A stretch of DNA of 64,000 nt from Laburnicola sp. R22_1 (GCA_014281115.1 JACONQ010000011.1:558001-622000), one strand, 5' to 3'. Counted from the stretch's first letter, positions 21,495-32,577 are shown. Numbers and translations are program-made. Notes: generated by a model not told the origin, from the sequence alone.

Positions 21495-23627
21495 CCGTGG
21501 GTCACCACCTGGTGCACGGCCCCACCTGGTGCACGGTTTCCAGATGCCCACACCCACAACTTTTGCAGCTGTAGAGTCGCATATATATTGTATTATCGCG
21601 AGATTTTTTAGTGGAGGGCTTTTAAGGACCTATTTGATTGATTGGTAACGATAAACTACGTGCGATACCTCTGTGGGAGGCGTACTTTGCGGGTGCGCGT
21701 GGCAGGGCCGGGTGTAGGCACCACATCAACTACAGATGATATATCCACACCAACATCCTCTGTCTCCTCAGCGACTTGAGGAGGTGGTGCAAAGGCCTTT
21801 TACGGCGTCTATTACCCTTTTTGGAGAATTGTATATCTTGTTGGAGTTGCTTTTTGGCTTCGCGCGCGATCCTAGCTTCTTCGCGCTGCACGGCCTTCTC
21901 GCGCTGTTCTTGAAGGCGTATTTCTTTGGCCACCTCTCTTATGCGCTGCCTCTCTTCAAGCATGGTAGCCTTCTCCTGCTTCTGCTGCTCCCTACGCTTG
22001 ATCTCCTCGGACTTCTGTTGTTGTAGTAGCTGCTCGTCGGCATCCTTTTGTGCTTGGCGATCGCGGGCGTCCTTGACTTTGGATGGCGACTAGAATATAG
22101 CTCCACCATTATACTCCTGCGGTGCCTTAAGTAATAGAGGCCTGCCACGTTGACGGCGCTTCTTCTCATTGACAAAGGCCCCTCTGAGTCGCTCGTTTTC
22201 ATGCTAGAGGAGCTGTTTTTGTACAGCCATCACGTGAATCGTCTAGCTTAGCTGTTGGGAGCGTCGATCGTAGATATCCTCCACTACCTGGCGCAGTAAT
22301 CGCTCAATCTTTCTCCAATCTGAAGCGCTGAGTACGGAAGTAGTACTATCGCTTGATGAGGGCCTCTCAGTCTCCTCTATTTTAAACTTCTTAAGCATAG
22401 CCTCTGGGTCTAACGGCGAAAGCCCTGTGACTTGAAAAGCCGTTAAGATCGTCTTTTCCTTAAACGTTGTATGCCAGGCCTTATAGAACAAGCGGAAGAA
22501 GTCTCTTTTTGTAATCGCGGAGATGCCCTAGCAGCTATACATGAACTCGGAGAGCTCGTTTAAGTAGGCAGTTGATAGAGGCTTGAAAAGGCAGACGTCG
22601 AGCGGCTGTAAGGTGTGGGTAGCGTGGGGAGGATAGATGGCCAGAAGAATCCAATTGTCGTCGCAAAACTTGATAAACTCCATCGATATATGTGAGCCAT
22701 GGCCGTCAAGGATAAGTAGACAATATAATCGTCTTGCCTTTGCTTTTGTTTCGCGATTGAACACCTGTTCAAGCCATACGAGCCCTAGCTTGTTGTTGGT
22801 CCATCCACTGGGCGATGAGGCGAAGAAGGTTTTCTGCTCTGCAGGGTCGAAATCTTGAAGCCATAAGTCTTGTATCTTGCCAGAAACAGCCTAATAAATC
22901 AGCGCAGGCGTGAGATAGCTGCCGTCGGCGCAAATACAGGCTATCGTAGTTATCCACTCCCTGTTGCCGTCCTAGAGTGCTTGTTTCACGCCTCCGTGAT
23001 CATATCGATGGCGGGAGAACACGCGCTTCATTTTTGACAGCACACCAATCAAGAAGCCCTTCTCATCCATATTGTAGATATTGCGAGCCTCGATATCGTA
23101 CTAAGTTATCTTCTGGTCTAGGAGCTTAAAATATAGGGCGTATTTGAAGGCAGAGTCAGCTCTGTGGCGTGTGGAATCGATGCCGGATGCCCATCGAGAT
23201 ACAAGCTCAATGTGATGCCGCGCAATAAAGCGATCAACCCAGTTTTTTCCTGGCTCTTTTCCTGCTATTTCTGCTGCGAAATTCCGTATCATCTCCCTTG
23301 TAGGTGGTAGCCCTCGTACACAGAGCTTATCAATATATTGTACGAGCTCAGTTTCCTGTGTAGAGTTGAGAAGGCGCATATTATCGACTTTCTCCGCATA
23401 GCTGCCGATAACCCCGCGGTGACGCTTCGACAGCAACGTTCGATCAACACCGTACTTTTTCGCAGTCTGAGTATAATTAGGCTTCTCTCCAAGCTTCAGC
23501 GATTTTAACGACTCTAGGGCAGCCTCCATTGGGTGTATATTGGTGGTGTAAAGCGATTCTGAAAGTGCGGGAGATTTGGTGTTGGCCGTGCACGAGGTGG
23601 GGCCGTGCACGAGGTGGTGACCCACGG
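21495..23627 (-). mobile_element. Pogo/Fot-type DNA transposon, inactive but only mildly mutated
   Basis: Inverted repeats of about 43 bases (21495-21536 and 23586-23627) start CCGTGGGTCACCACCT. Each contains two tandem copies of a CACCTSGTGCACGG unit, with S = G in the left copy and C in the right. TA lies immediately outside both ends (21493-21494, 23628-23629), the target duplication of this superfamily. The element is 2133 bases with one minus-strand transposase frame. GC content is normal, unlike the elements at 1.8-7 kb, so RIP was slight. Confidence 0.93.
21656..23529 (-). pseudogene. Pogo transposase broken by seven TAG codons and a frameshift
   Basis: The frame starts at the ATG at 23529 (MEAALESLKSL) and shows an N-terminal HTH (YTQTAKKYGVDRTLLSKRHRG) and a CENP-B-type DNA-binding region (FAAEIAGKEPGKNWVDRFIARH). 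The DDE_1 domain has NMDEKGFLIG, LLILDGHGSH and THTLQPLDVCLF supplying the acidic residues. A long Q/E/K-rich coiled coil follows. In-frame stops occur near 23101, 22973, 22892, 22528, 22243, 22204 and 22090. Every one is TAG, and each sits where Gln is plausible. Near 21800 the frame shifts, and the usual basic ending (RTRKVRLPQRYRT) is in another frame, stopping at 21656. The protein cannot be made intact. Confidence 0.88.
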
Positions 23628-24065
23628 TACTCGATTTCCCACTGTTTCGTGCTCGGCTTGCGACCCTGCTTGCGCAGACGGGCATGCCTACCTAAGGTAC
23701 CTACGTGTTCTGCTTTTGTGTTTGACTTGGTCTTTCGAAAGCTTTCTGCGCTTCGATATGCACTGACGGGATCAAATGCCTGCCGAATGTGATCTTGCCG
23801 ATGAGTAGTATTTGGAACTAGAATCCGAGTTCGTAACGTTCTCGGGGTGCGGCAAAACGGAGTGGGCTGCCGGTGCGGAAGAACTCGGATGGAGAAAGCG
23901 TCGGGGAAAGATGTCATTGTTTTCATTATGAAAGCGGTGGTGTTGGGCTTCACGAGTCGTATACGGAGCGTCTGCTAAAGAGATATGTCACCGTCGTGGA
24001 CTTCGCGGCGGCGTGGGAGGAGGTGGGATCTGACGCGTTCGCGGAGGTGTGGGGTATCGGAGAAG
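23628..24065. other. Sequence between the pogo element and a tandem array
   Basis: No convincing gene. A plus-strand frame (23873-24214) runs into the array and has no recognisable features. Confidence 0.4.
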
Positions 24066-24770
24066 AGATTTGTTTTAGATGTCGCCGATATCGTTGCGGC
24101 GCTGGAGAGGCGGACCTGAGGCGTTGGCGGTGGGCGTGGGATGTCTCAAAAGAGAAGTTTTCAAGAGTTAGGTTGTTGACGATATCGTTGCGGTGTTGGA
24201 GATGCGGGCCCTGAGGCATTGGCGGCGGCGCGTGTATGGGAGGACGAGCACTTGAGACTGTTGCTGGGGATGAAGGAGAAGGCCGAGGAGATGCAGATAT
24301 TCGCTATGACCAGTGAGCTACAGTTTGGTAGCAGAAGATGGCGATGGAGAAGATTGGCGGCGAGGCGCGCAAAGGAGTATAAGGCTGCTGCTGAAGGGAG
24401 ACTCAGGGAGGAGGGAGAGGCGGAGGAGGTGCAGATACTGCTATAGTCGGTGGGCTACTATTCGATAGCAAAATACAGCGGCGGAGAAGGTGGACCTGGG
24501 GTGTTGGCGGCGAGGCGCAGAAGGGAGTATAAGGTCGCTGCTGGAGGGCGCCCCAAGGAGCAGTGGGAGGAGGCGCAGATACTGGTATAGTCCGTGAGCT
24601 ACAGTTTGATAGCAAAAAGATGGCGCTGGAGATGTCCCAACCTGAGGTGTTGGCGGCGAGGCGCGGAAGGGAGCACAAGGCTGCTGCTGGAGGGAGAGAA
24701 GGCCGAGGGGGTGCAGATATCGCTGTAGCCAGTGAGCCATAGTTCCGTAGCAAAATGTCGACGCTGCAAG
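24066..24770 (+). repeat. Degenerate tandem array, units about 110-150 bases
   Basis: At least five diverged units can be aligned. The markers are GAGG(C/T)GTTGGCGG(C/T)G.., GGAGTATAAGGCTGCTGCTG, GAGGAGG(T/C)GCAGATA, and AG(T/C)GAGCTACAGTTTG(A/G)TAGCAAAA. These recur near 24215-24335, 24352-24470, 24490-24620 and 24640-24760, with a shorter pair (GATATCGTTGCGG(C/T)G(C/T)TGGAGA) near 24090 and 24180. In one plus frame the units encode 'LAARRxxEYKAAAEG..EExEEVQIL', but TAG stops separate the units. It may be a decayed repeat-protein gene or a non-coding satellite. Confidence 0.6.
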
Positions 24771-26395
24771 AAAAGGTAATCCAGAGGGAGATAGTAGAAG
24801 TAAGAGCGTGCGGCGTACCTGTAGAGCATAGTGTGTAGAGTGTAGTGTGTGGGGTGCAGAGGTGTGCACTTCACTTCAAAGCAGGTTTGTTGATAGTCTG
24901 CCCTCACCTAGGCAACTCACCCCGGAGATTAACTAGTCTCCCACCCACTTTTTTGTACTATATATATTATATTTTTTCACAAATCAACATCGAAAAAAGA
25001 CCACCCGAGTGGCACGCGGTATACGGCTCCGCCACGGCAGAGAATTCAGAAGTTGGTAAATCGGGACAGTGAAGGAAAACTTCAAAGGTATGTATACAAA
25101 TTTCTTTATTTGTTGCATACTTGGCGTGGCACCGGCAGTTCGATTCTGCCCACTAATTTTTTTGTCTACTTTGAGGCCTTTTTTTACAGATAGCGCCTCA
25201 CTGTTTTTGGGTGGCTCGTGAATGTCCATAGCCCTGCCCTGCAGGCGATGCAGGGACTAAGCTACAAGCTTTGGTACATTCCGCTTTTCTCTTTTGTAAC
25301 TAGAACAATGCGCATAACTACAGGCATCTCCGCCTCTGCGTTTTTGCCTTTTGGGGCTTCAGGGTGCGTGGTCGTTACTGCAAACACCAGCCTCTGCACT
25401 TCAGGCATAGAGAATTACGCGGACCACGTAATTGCAGAAGCCTCTACGCTTGCATAAATACAGCGAATATTTACCCAATTGCAGCTTTGTGCGGCTTTGT
25501 ACGAATCATTGCTTCTTCTAAGTGTTATGCCGACTAGGCTTTGTGTGCATAGTTGCTCGTCCGCAGCCCCCTCTGTATTCATGGCCTAAACCAAATGCGT
25601 CATGCACTTGAGCATCTTACAATCCCCTTAAAAAGCGCAAGTCGTTATTTCATGTATGACGCGGCCACGGCCAAGGATAGAAATCGCCAGGCGGCATGAC
25701 CCTGAAAACGTACATGTTCAGTACTAGGAAAAAAGTCTAAGTACCATGTGTTACCCTAGGGTGAGCAATATCACGTCCAACTGTACTAAAACGATTGTCT
25801 TGTAGCTATATAATTTGGCAACGGGAAACGTTGGGAATCGCCAGGTCTATGTATATGTATGTCTAGTGTGACGTGCCCAGGCGGAAGCACCATCATCGAG
25901 ATTCATGAGAGCAACGTATCTGCAATCAAGAGAATCGGCTAAGAAGAAGCCGCGACTGGTACTGAGGAGTGCCCGATGGGCTCTCCAAATCGCCGAACAC
26001 GAGTGTGGAGAGTTCCCGATGGTAAATTTATAACGGATGATCCTTGCTAGTGCGATAACGTACAAAGACTCTCACCCTTGCAACTCTGGACTGTGAGCGT
26101 ACATACAATGTACATGATGGAGTGGACGTTCTTGGGTAAAGATTGACAGCTTGATGTCGCTTGCCTGCTTTGCTAGCGCCGAACCGGCTAGTGGCATGGG
26201 GGCAGCATCCGACACTAACCCTTCCATCATCACCGCCGAGGCACACTGCAGCTTGCTCACCGAGGTTCCCCAGACTCCCAGATCCCCGCCATGATGTCCG
26301 TGGCGCACTCCTCCAGATTCCTGTTCCTTCCGTTCGTCTTACGCTTACATCCCCCTTAAACTCACCTCTACACGTTTCACGCACCTACTGCTACA
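24771..26395. other. Accessory intergenic region without a supported gene
   Basis: AT-richer stretches lie near 24950-25160. GGCAG-TTCGATT-CTGCC at 25133-25149 has the form of a tRNA T-arm and is followed by a T7 run, but no tRNA body fits upstream. A block at 25748-25812 resembles 32108-32172. The last few hundred bases are the promoter of the ligase gene at 26396. Confidence 0.5.
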
Positions 26396-28168
26396 ATGCC
26401 TACCAAGTCGAGCTACCCCGAAATACCGATCCCGAACACCGATCTCTGGGGGTTTCTGTTCGAGCGCAAAGATAAGCCATTCCCGGATGACAAAGGTACC
26501 TTTACATGGGAAATCGTGGAGCGTGAGCGGGTTGCTGACGACAGCTACCAGTGATCTACTTCGACCCCTACACGAAGCGCTCGTATACCTACGCCCAAGC
26601 CAAAGCGACCGCCATCGAGTTCGGCCAGGGCCTCAAGGCACTCTGGGACTGGCAGAAAGGCGACGTCCTCGCACTGTACACTACGAACTGTATCGATACG
26701 CCAGCGATAACATGGGGTTGCCATTGGGCGGGTGGAGTGCTCAGCCCAGTGAATCCAGCGTACACGGTCGATGAGCTTGTATTCCAGCTCAGAGACTCAG
26801 GCGCAAAGGCTATCATCACTCAGTTGGCATTCATCAAGAACGCGCAGGAAGCGGCGAAGAAGGTTGGTATACCTTTGGAACAAGTCGTTGTCATGGGAGA
26901 CGAGCGCGACCCGAGCTACAAAGTCAAGCATTTCACGAGCATAAGGAAGACCTCTGGGTCGGCGCGGTATCGTAGGACGAAAGCGAAGCCGGATGAGGAC
27001 CTTGCTTTTTTGGTCTATTCCTCGGGGACGACGGGACATCCCAAGGGTGTCATGTTGACACACAGAAACATTGTATCGAATACGATGATGATAAAGGCGG
27101 GCGAGGGAGGCAATATGAGTTGGCGGGGTGGACCAACTGGAGAGGGTGACAAAATCCTGGCTTTTCTGCCCTTCTTCCACATCTATGGTAAGTGTATCGA
27201 GCTTCGAACGGCACGTGGCATCGCATATTAACAAGCTAGGTCTCACCTGTCTCATACATCAGAGTATTTACTCAGGTCTACAGCTGGTGGTGAAGCCGAG
27301 ATTCATTCTCGAAGACTTTTGCAAATTTGTTCAAGAACACAAGATCACATTCGCTTACGTCGTCCCACCCGTCGTACTCCTCCTCGGCAAACACCCTGTG
27401 GTCTCCAAATACGATCTCAGCTCGATGCGCATGATGAACTCGGGCGCCGCACCGCTGACAAAGGAACTGGTTGACGCAGTTTACAAACGCCTCAAAATCC
27501 CACTGAAGCAAGGCTATGGCCTATCGGAGACTAGTCCTACAACGCACACGCAGCCATGGGAAGATTGGAATAAGACCATTGGCTCGGTTGGCAAACTCCT
27601 TTCGTATCAAGAGGCGAAGTACATGTCTGAAGACGAGCAGGAGCTGCCACCAGGTGAAGTAGGAGAATTGTGGATAAGAGGCCCAAATGTGTTTAAAGGC
27701 TATCTTAATAATCCTGAGGGTACTGCTAATGCCTTGACATCCGACGGGTACTTCAAGACCGGCGACGTGGGCTATCAAGACGTAAACGGCAATTTCTACA
27801 TCACGGACCGCATCAAGGAACTCATCAAATACAAAGGCTTTCAAGTCCCGCCAGCAGAACTTGAAGGCATCCTTGTCTCTCATCCCTCGATTGACGACGT
27901 TGCAGTAATCGGAATATATGACAAAGAGCAGGCGTCAGAGCTACCGAGGGCGTATGTAGTGCCGAGGGAGGGACTAGGTCGGACAGAGGAGGACAAGATG
28001 GCGATTGTAGAGTGGTTGAGTGAGCGCGTGGCGGGGCATAAGAGATTGAGAGGTGGAGTGAGATGGGTAGACGAGATTCCGAAGAGTGCGAGTGGGAAAA
28101 TCCTAAGAAGAGTGTTGAAGGCAAAGGCATTGGAGGAAGAGAAGGGCGAGCCGAAGTCGAAGCTATAG
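26396..28168 (+). CDS. 4-coumarate-CoA ligase-like AMP-binding enzyme, peroxisomal
   Basis: Exons 26396..26495, 26552..27187 and 27240..28168 give 554 residues, the usual length of the ANL acyl/aryl-CoA synthetases. Motifs appear in order: YSSGTTGHPKGVMLTHRN (about 187-204, phosphate loop), LPFFHIYGL (across intron 2), GYGLSETSP (about 335), YFKTGDVGY (about 417) and PKSASGKILRR (about 526) with the catalytic lysine. The last three residues are SKL, a type 1 peroxisomal signal. The enzyme would adenylate a carboxylic acid and pass it to CoA in peroxisomes, for example a medium-chain, branched or aromatic acid. The substrate cannot be read from sequence. The ATG context is TACAATGCC. No secondary-metabolite genes adjoin it. 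Confidence 0.92.
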
Positions 28169-28378
28169 TAAGCGGCTGATGCAATGTTGCATGATAAACG
28201 TGATCTTTAGTAGCTTAGCTGCGCGTGCCAGCGCCGTTACCGCCATCTCTCACTTGTGAGCCTCGTTTGCGGGGCATGGGTAGGTGATATAGAAGCGTCG
28301 CCCCTCTCCTCTGACCTCGACCACCACAACTTGAATACAACCATCGCCTCCGTCTTGACCAACAACAAGTCTGCCAGT

Positions 28379-29083
28379 ATGCCACCCAAGCGCAAGGCGA
28401 CCCCTGAGCCTATCTACGACTGCGAATCCTCAGAAATAGAGCCAGTCGACGTAGAGACCTACAACGCCACACAGAGACACAAAGTCCCCAAGATCGCCAT
28501 GCAGCCAGCAGCTTCGAAACCTCCCAGCCCTACGCAGCAAGTGACCAGAGTCACCGACGCCTTCCGCATCAAAGTCACCCTCTCCCCCAAGTTCAACTTC
28601 TTCCCCGAAAAGACGCGCGAACCCCTCGAAACAGCCTACACCAACGAAATCCGCACCCAAATGTCCCTCTTCCAATCCGACACCCCCCTCCACCCCTCCT
28701 TCCGGTACATCGTCGTCCTCGCCACCGCCACGGGCCCCTCAACGCCCGAGTTCAAGCTCACGCGCATCGGCGCGCCCACGCCCTCGCTGAGCGCCGCAAA
28801 CATCAGACTGCTGCATCATTTCCTTGCTATGCACCACGACGGGTCTGTCAAGCGGGATCCGAAGCCGCAGTTTGTGAGTCTGAGGGTGCCGGGGGTGCGG
28901 AATCCGGAGTTTGTAAGGTTGCATTCTGTGCGGTATGGGGAGATTGGGGTGGGGTTTGATAGGGATGGGTGTTTGAGTCTTTATATGGCGGAGTTGGTGG
29001 AGAGTATGAGGAAGGTGACGGCGATTTATGTGGAGAGGGTGGAGGGGGAGGGGGGTGGGGAGAGGATTAAGGCGGAGGTGTGA
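28379..29083 (+). CDS. Unknown protein, family member A
   Basis: An intronless frame of 234 residues from MPPKRKATPEP. The first 60 residues are basic and disordered with a possible nuclear signal (PPKRKA). The core contains RIKVTLSPKFNFFPEKTREPLE, then ANIRLLHHFLAMHHDG, and RLHSVRYGEIGVGFDRDGCLSLYMAELV. The same order of motifs occurs in the minus-strand gene at 32578-33357 (KFGCFPKDMLEQIE, ANLALLAAFKKNEG, LHALCRGDVGYHFDKHGCLALCFLREW). I do not know the family. An upstream in-frame extension begins at a non-ATG codon and is not used. Confidence 0.65.
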   Translation: MPPKRKATPEPIYDCESSEIEPVDVETYNATQRHKVPKIAMQPAASKPPSPTQQVTRVTDAFRIKVTLSPKFNFFPEKTREPLETAYTNEIRTQMSLFQSDTPLHPSFRYIVVLATATGPSTPEFKLTRIGAPTPSLSAANIRLLHHFLAMHHDGSVKRDPKPQFVSLRVPGVRNPEFVRLHSVRYGEIGVGFDRDGCLSLYMAELVESMRKVTAIYVERVEGEGGGERIKAEV

Positions 29084-30203
29084 TGGGGGGTGGGGATGGG
29101 GGGGTTGGCGATGTACGTGAGGTATGCATGCGGCTGGGCGGGTGGGTTCTGGTGGGTTGGATGGGGTTTTTGAAGTGAGCGATGGGGAGAATTGGCATTC
29201 TGTGAATTGCTCTTTATGCGAGGTTTCTGTACGGATGGGATGAGGATGGTTGCGTGCATGGAGGTTTTTGCATGTGGAGTGGAGGGGTCGGCTTCCTATG
29301 TCGATGCATTTATGAGCTTGGCTCGAGACGAGATATTGGGGCCTGGGCTTTGTATCTTATTTCTTTTCTCATAGGTGCTGCGGTATGAATTCCTGGATAC
29401 TCTATGTTTATGCTATGGGTCGTAGCATTGGGTAATTTGTGATGCAGCTGTATGTTGCAGTCTTGATGGATGGAGCTCATGCATACAAAATTGCCAAAGG
29501 AAATAGTCATGAACCGCTTGTGCATACCAAAGCAGACTCCATGATTGTCGTCTGCCCTTGTAGTCTTGCGCATCGCGCTGGATTCTAAACATGGCCTCTC
29601 CCTCGGGTGGAAAGGATTCTCGCTTCGGGCCGACGAGCCCAGATTGGAGAAGCTGCGGCGCTTCGTAAAGCCGAAGGAAGTTTCTTTGATGCTGTTTGTA
29701 CAGATCTAGTATAGCAAGTGTCGTAGCCTCTGCCAGCACTTTGCCTTGTCCTCCGATTTGATGGTGTCTTGCACATCCACGGACCAGATGAGCATGGTTG
29801 TTGGTTGGAGATCGTCACGGTACGAGACTGACCGGCTCCGGAAACTTCAGGTGCCGGGAAACGCAATGCATAGAAGGAGGTTTTGTCATCGTGGTCTTCC
29901 GTATATATAGTCAGTTGTGGGGACGAATGGGTAGATTACACATCAAGTTGTGTACATACTACACGAGTATCACGGTGTCCATGGGTAACATTTGTGTCCT
30001 TCATCGTCCAATCAATACCCACTCTACATGCTTCAAATTCCATCTTCTGTATAATACAAGATGAAGCACCTAGCTGGGCACAGAAACATGCAGCTACGCA
30101 GCTTGTAATCCCAGTATAGAAAAACATGATTTCATAATCACCGAATGTATACTTTAGCCTGTATTTCATGTTGAAACCATAGCTCTGTATGATCCAAGCC
30201 TGA
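29084..30203. other. Intergenic region, possible decayed gene
   Basis: A minus-strand open frame of about 130 codons (29413-29810) contains a protein-like stretch (AILDLYKQHQRNFLRLYEAPQLL, then GPKRESFPPEGEAMFRIQRD) but has no ATG in frame. It may be a remnant of a gene or an unrecognised exon. Nothing else stands out. Confidence 0.4.
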
Positions 30204-30363
30204 CAGCGCTTCCAACGTACCGTAACGATATTACGGCCCGTAGTAATATAGGCCAAATATTGGTCTTTGCACCTGTGCACTAACTCCTATATAAACTGTG
30301 TCCTGTCCGGCTACATGCAACCGCTACGGGCCGTAATGTCGTTACGGTACGTTGGAAGCGCTG
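30204..30363. mobile_element. MITE-like element with 40-base terminal inverted repeats
   Basis: Positions 30204-30243 and 30324-30363 are inverted repeats of 40 bases with a single C/T mismatch, beginning CAGCGCTTCCAACGTACCGT. Only 80 bases lie between them and there is no coding frame. AGCCTGA occurs directly before the left end (30197-30203) and again at 30368-30374, four bases after the right end, a possible but imperfect target duplication. The CAG start would fit hAT-type non-autonomous elements. That class call is tentative. Confidence 0.75.
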
Positions 30364-30907
30364 ACTTAGCCTGAGACCACGCGTCCACGTGAGTGGGGTG
30401 AGATACACTCCGTCTGGTGCCGTAGAGCAAAGAAGGCAGGTACTAAACACGCCCCACGTTTCAGGCTGCCCCTATATTGCATGCAGGCTACAGGAGTCCA
30501 ACTGCCATTGCCTGATGTTGCCCAAGCCCACGCTCCGCCTTCAAAATCCTCTAGGTGACCAAATACGTCAGACGACAAATCATATGTTCGTGAATCCCAC
30601 GCGCTAAGATTGAGGCGGTCAGCATTCCAGCATGACGCCCACGCTCGCTTGCGCCCGAACAGCCGGGTGCATGGAGTCGGTGAAGTATCCTTGTAAGTGT
30701 GCCCGGGCCGGCACGCTCAAAAAAACCACCATTAGCCGTTTTGGGGAACTGGATCTGCAACCCGACCGTTGGGTTCTCCATCATTAATCTCCCTCACTAA
30801 AAGCACTGTGGGCGCCGTTTTGCGGCCACTACCTGCACTTCGCCTGCCTGCTGCTTGCCTTGTCTTCCCGTCGTCGACCCCGCCAGCTCATACGAGTCAC
30901 ACCTGAA
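30364..30907. other. Upstream region of the EthD-like gene
   Basis: No gene seen. It should include the promoter of the gene starting at 30908. Confidence 0.4.
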
Positions 30908-31715
30908 ATGGCTCCTGGACTCTACGTTGTCTGGTCGCACGGCGACCCTGCCGCCGTGACCGAAATCAAGCCCGACGGAACCTTCAAAGATGCAGTCACA
31001 GAACTCCCAGGCGTGGCGGTGGGCGCACAAATCGAGCGCATGGAAATGCAGGTCATGCCGTATCCATATAGTCACGACATCCCTTTCATGACCCTATACG
31101 ATATGCCCGAGGTCGAATACCACAAGGACGAAGCGTTCAAAGAAGTCGAGAAGGCATGTCTCAGCCGCGCAGAAAACGCATGCAAGCCTCGCGTCTACGA
31201 AGAGATCTTGCGCGGCGAAGTCGAAGGCTGTGAGAATTGTAAGACTCCTAACGCGTCTAGCACGTCTGCATGTGGAGTACGCAACTGAGACGAGAGCCAT
31301 AGTACGTCCTCGTGTTAAGGACAGCATCGGCATCGTAACTTCTCGGCCCCCTAGACCAGATCAGGTCGACGACTTTTGGAAGTGGCAGAATGAAGAATAC
31401 ATTCCCTCGTTGATGGAAGGACCCACGTTCTTGCGCGTGAGAGTGTTCAAAGCAATTGGAGAGCCGGACAAGGAAGGCGAGGTACCATCCTCCCCGTACA
31501 TGTGGGTCCTCGAGTGGGAAGACGACGAGTTGCCTTGGCTAGATCTGACGAGCGTGGCCCAATCGAAGGAGTGGATGAGGCTTGTCGAAAATGGTTTGAT
31601 ATGGCAAGGCCTGTGCTATCAAGTGAAGAGATATAGCGTAAAGTTCGAGGGCCAAGCAAGTCCTGCTGGGAAGTCTGAAAAGGATGGAAGTGAGAGCGAT
31701 GACTACGACGTGTAA
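30908..31715 (+). CDS. EthD-like / dimeric alpha-beta barrel protein
   Basis: Exons 30908..31238 and 31303..31715 (64-base intron, GTAAGA..CCATAG) give 247 residues from MAPGLYVVWSHGDPAA. The protein reads as two half-similar segments. Each has a hydrophobic strand near its start, a region with paired acids and aromatics (DDFWKWQNEEYIPSLMEGPTFLRVRVF in the second), and a helix before a final strand (ENGLIWQGLCYQVKRYSVKF). This arrangement is typical of EthD-like or related ferredoxin-fold proteins in fungi, and the assignment rests on pattern rather than a sharp motif. The acidic C-terminus (SEKDGSESDDYDV) is probably disordered. No targeting signal is seen. Confidence 0.6.
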
Positions 31716-32577
31716 GATGAACGGCCAATGCGCGGAGTCGCATTCCGTCAAATACTTTCCCGGCCATTCCTCCAGACTGGTACTCGCGCGCCTACGCATG
31801 TAGGGGGCGTGCTTAGGTCGATTGACGGTGGCCTGGTGCGTAAGAGGTCAAGCACGGCGATCACTGCCCGCTGCTATTGGAAGATGTGTACTTACAGTGC
31901 GGACTTTGCTTGTACATTAGGTGGTATATATCTTGTACATACGAGAAACGAGTATTTTAAACATGATGGGAACTGGATCCGAAGTGGTAATCATGACAAC
32001 AGTAACAACGACCTACATATAATGCTTTCCCACTGAGCCCAACCTTTGGTCCTCGCACGATACCACATTGCTTCTCCGGAATTTTGGCAGTATCCGCTTC
32101 TCAAGAATGTGTTACCCCAGGATAAGCAATACTAAGGCTAACTGTACTCAACCTTTTATGCTGTAGCTGTACTAACATCAGGCTTATTTGGGTATGTGTG
32201 AGGATTATGGGGATGTCATGGGAGGTAGTATGCCGTTGTATCATGGTAGGAAGCCGATATGCATATGCATGCGCGGCATAGCTATCGAGTAAGGGATTAG
32301 TACATGTTATTCTATCATCACCATAGTTCTACAACATCTTGCGGTAGTGTGTCAGAGCACATGCATGTTTGGAGAATGTAATAGCGCAGAAAAAAAATGA
32401 GATATTCAAACAGCTACAGAAAAGTGGTATACCCGCACCAAACCATTACTCCTTCATCCACGACCACGAAAAGAAAAACCCCGCCAAAGAAACACCCAGT
32501 CCCCACGCTCCTACTCGCTCTCCTCTTCCTCCTTGATCTTGACGCTCGATTTCATCTTCCGAGCAACAACGTCCACC
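31716..32577. other. Convergent intergenic region
   Basis: The gene on the left ends here and the minus-strand gene on the right ends at 32578. A block at 32108-32172 is about 70 percent alike to 25748-25812. No gene seen. Confidence 0.5.

Noticed and set aside
20898..21557. 219-codon minus-strand frame
   Set aside because: It crosses the end of the pogo transposon and is P/T/S-rich without recognisable features.
25000..25160. Possible tRNA gene ending in GGCAGTTCGATTCTGCC
   Set aside because: Only the T-arm fits. I could not pair an acceptor stem, D-arm or anticodon arm, even allowing an intron.
29413..29810. Protein-like minus-strand frame
   Set aside because: No in-frame ATG and no recognisable family. 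Kept only as a possible remnant in the intergenic note.
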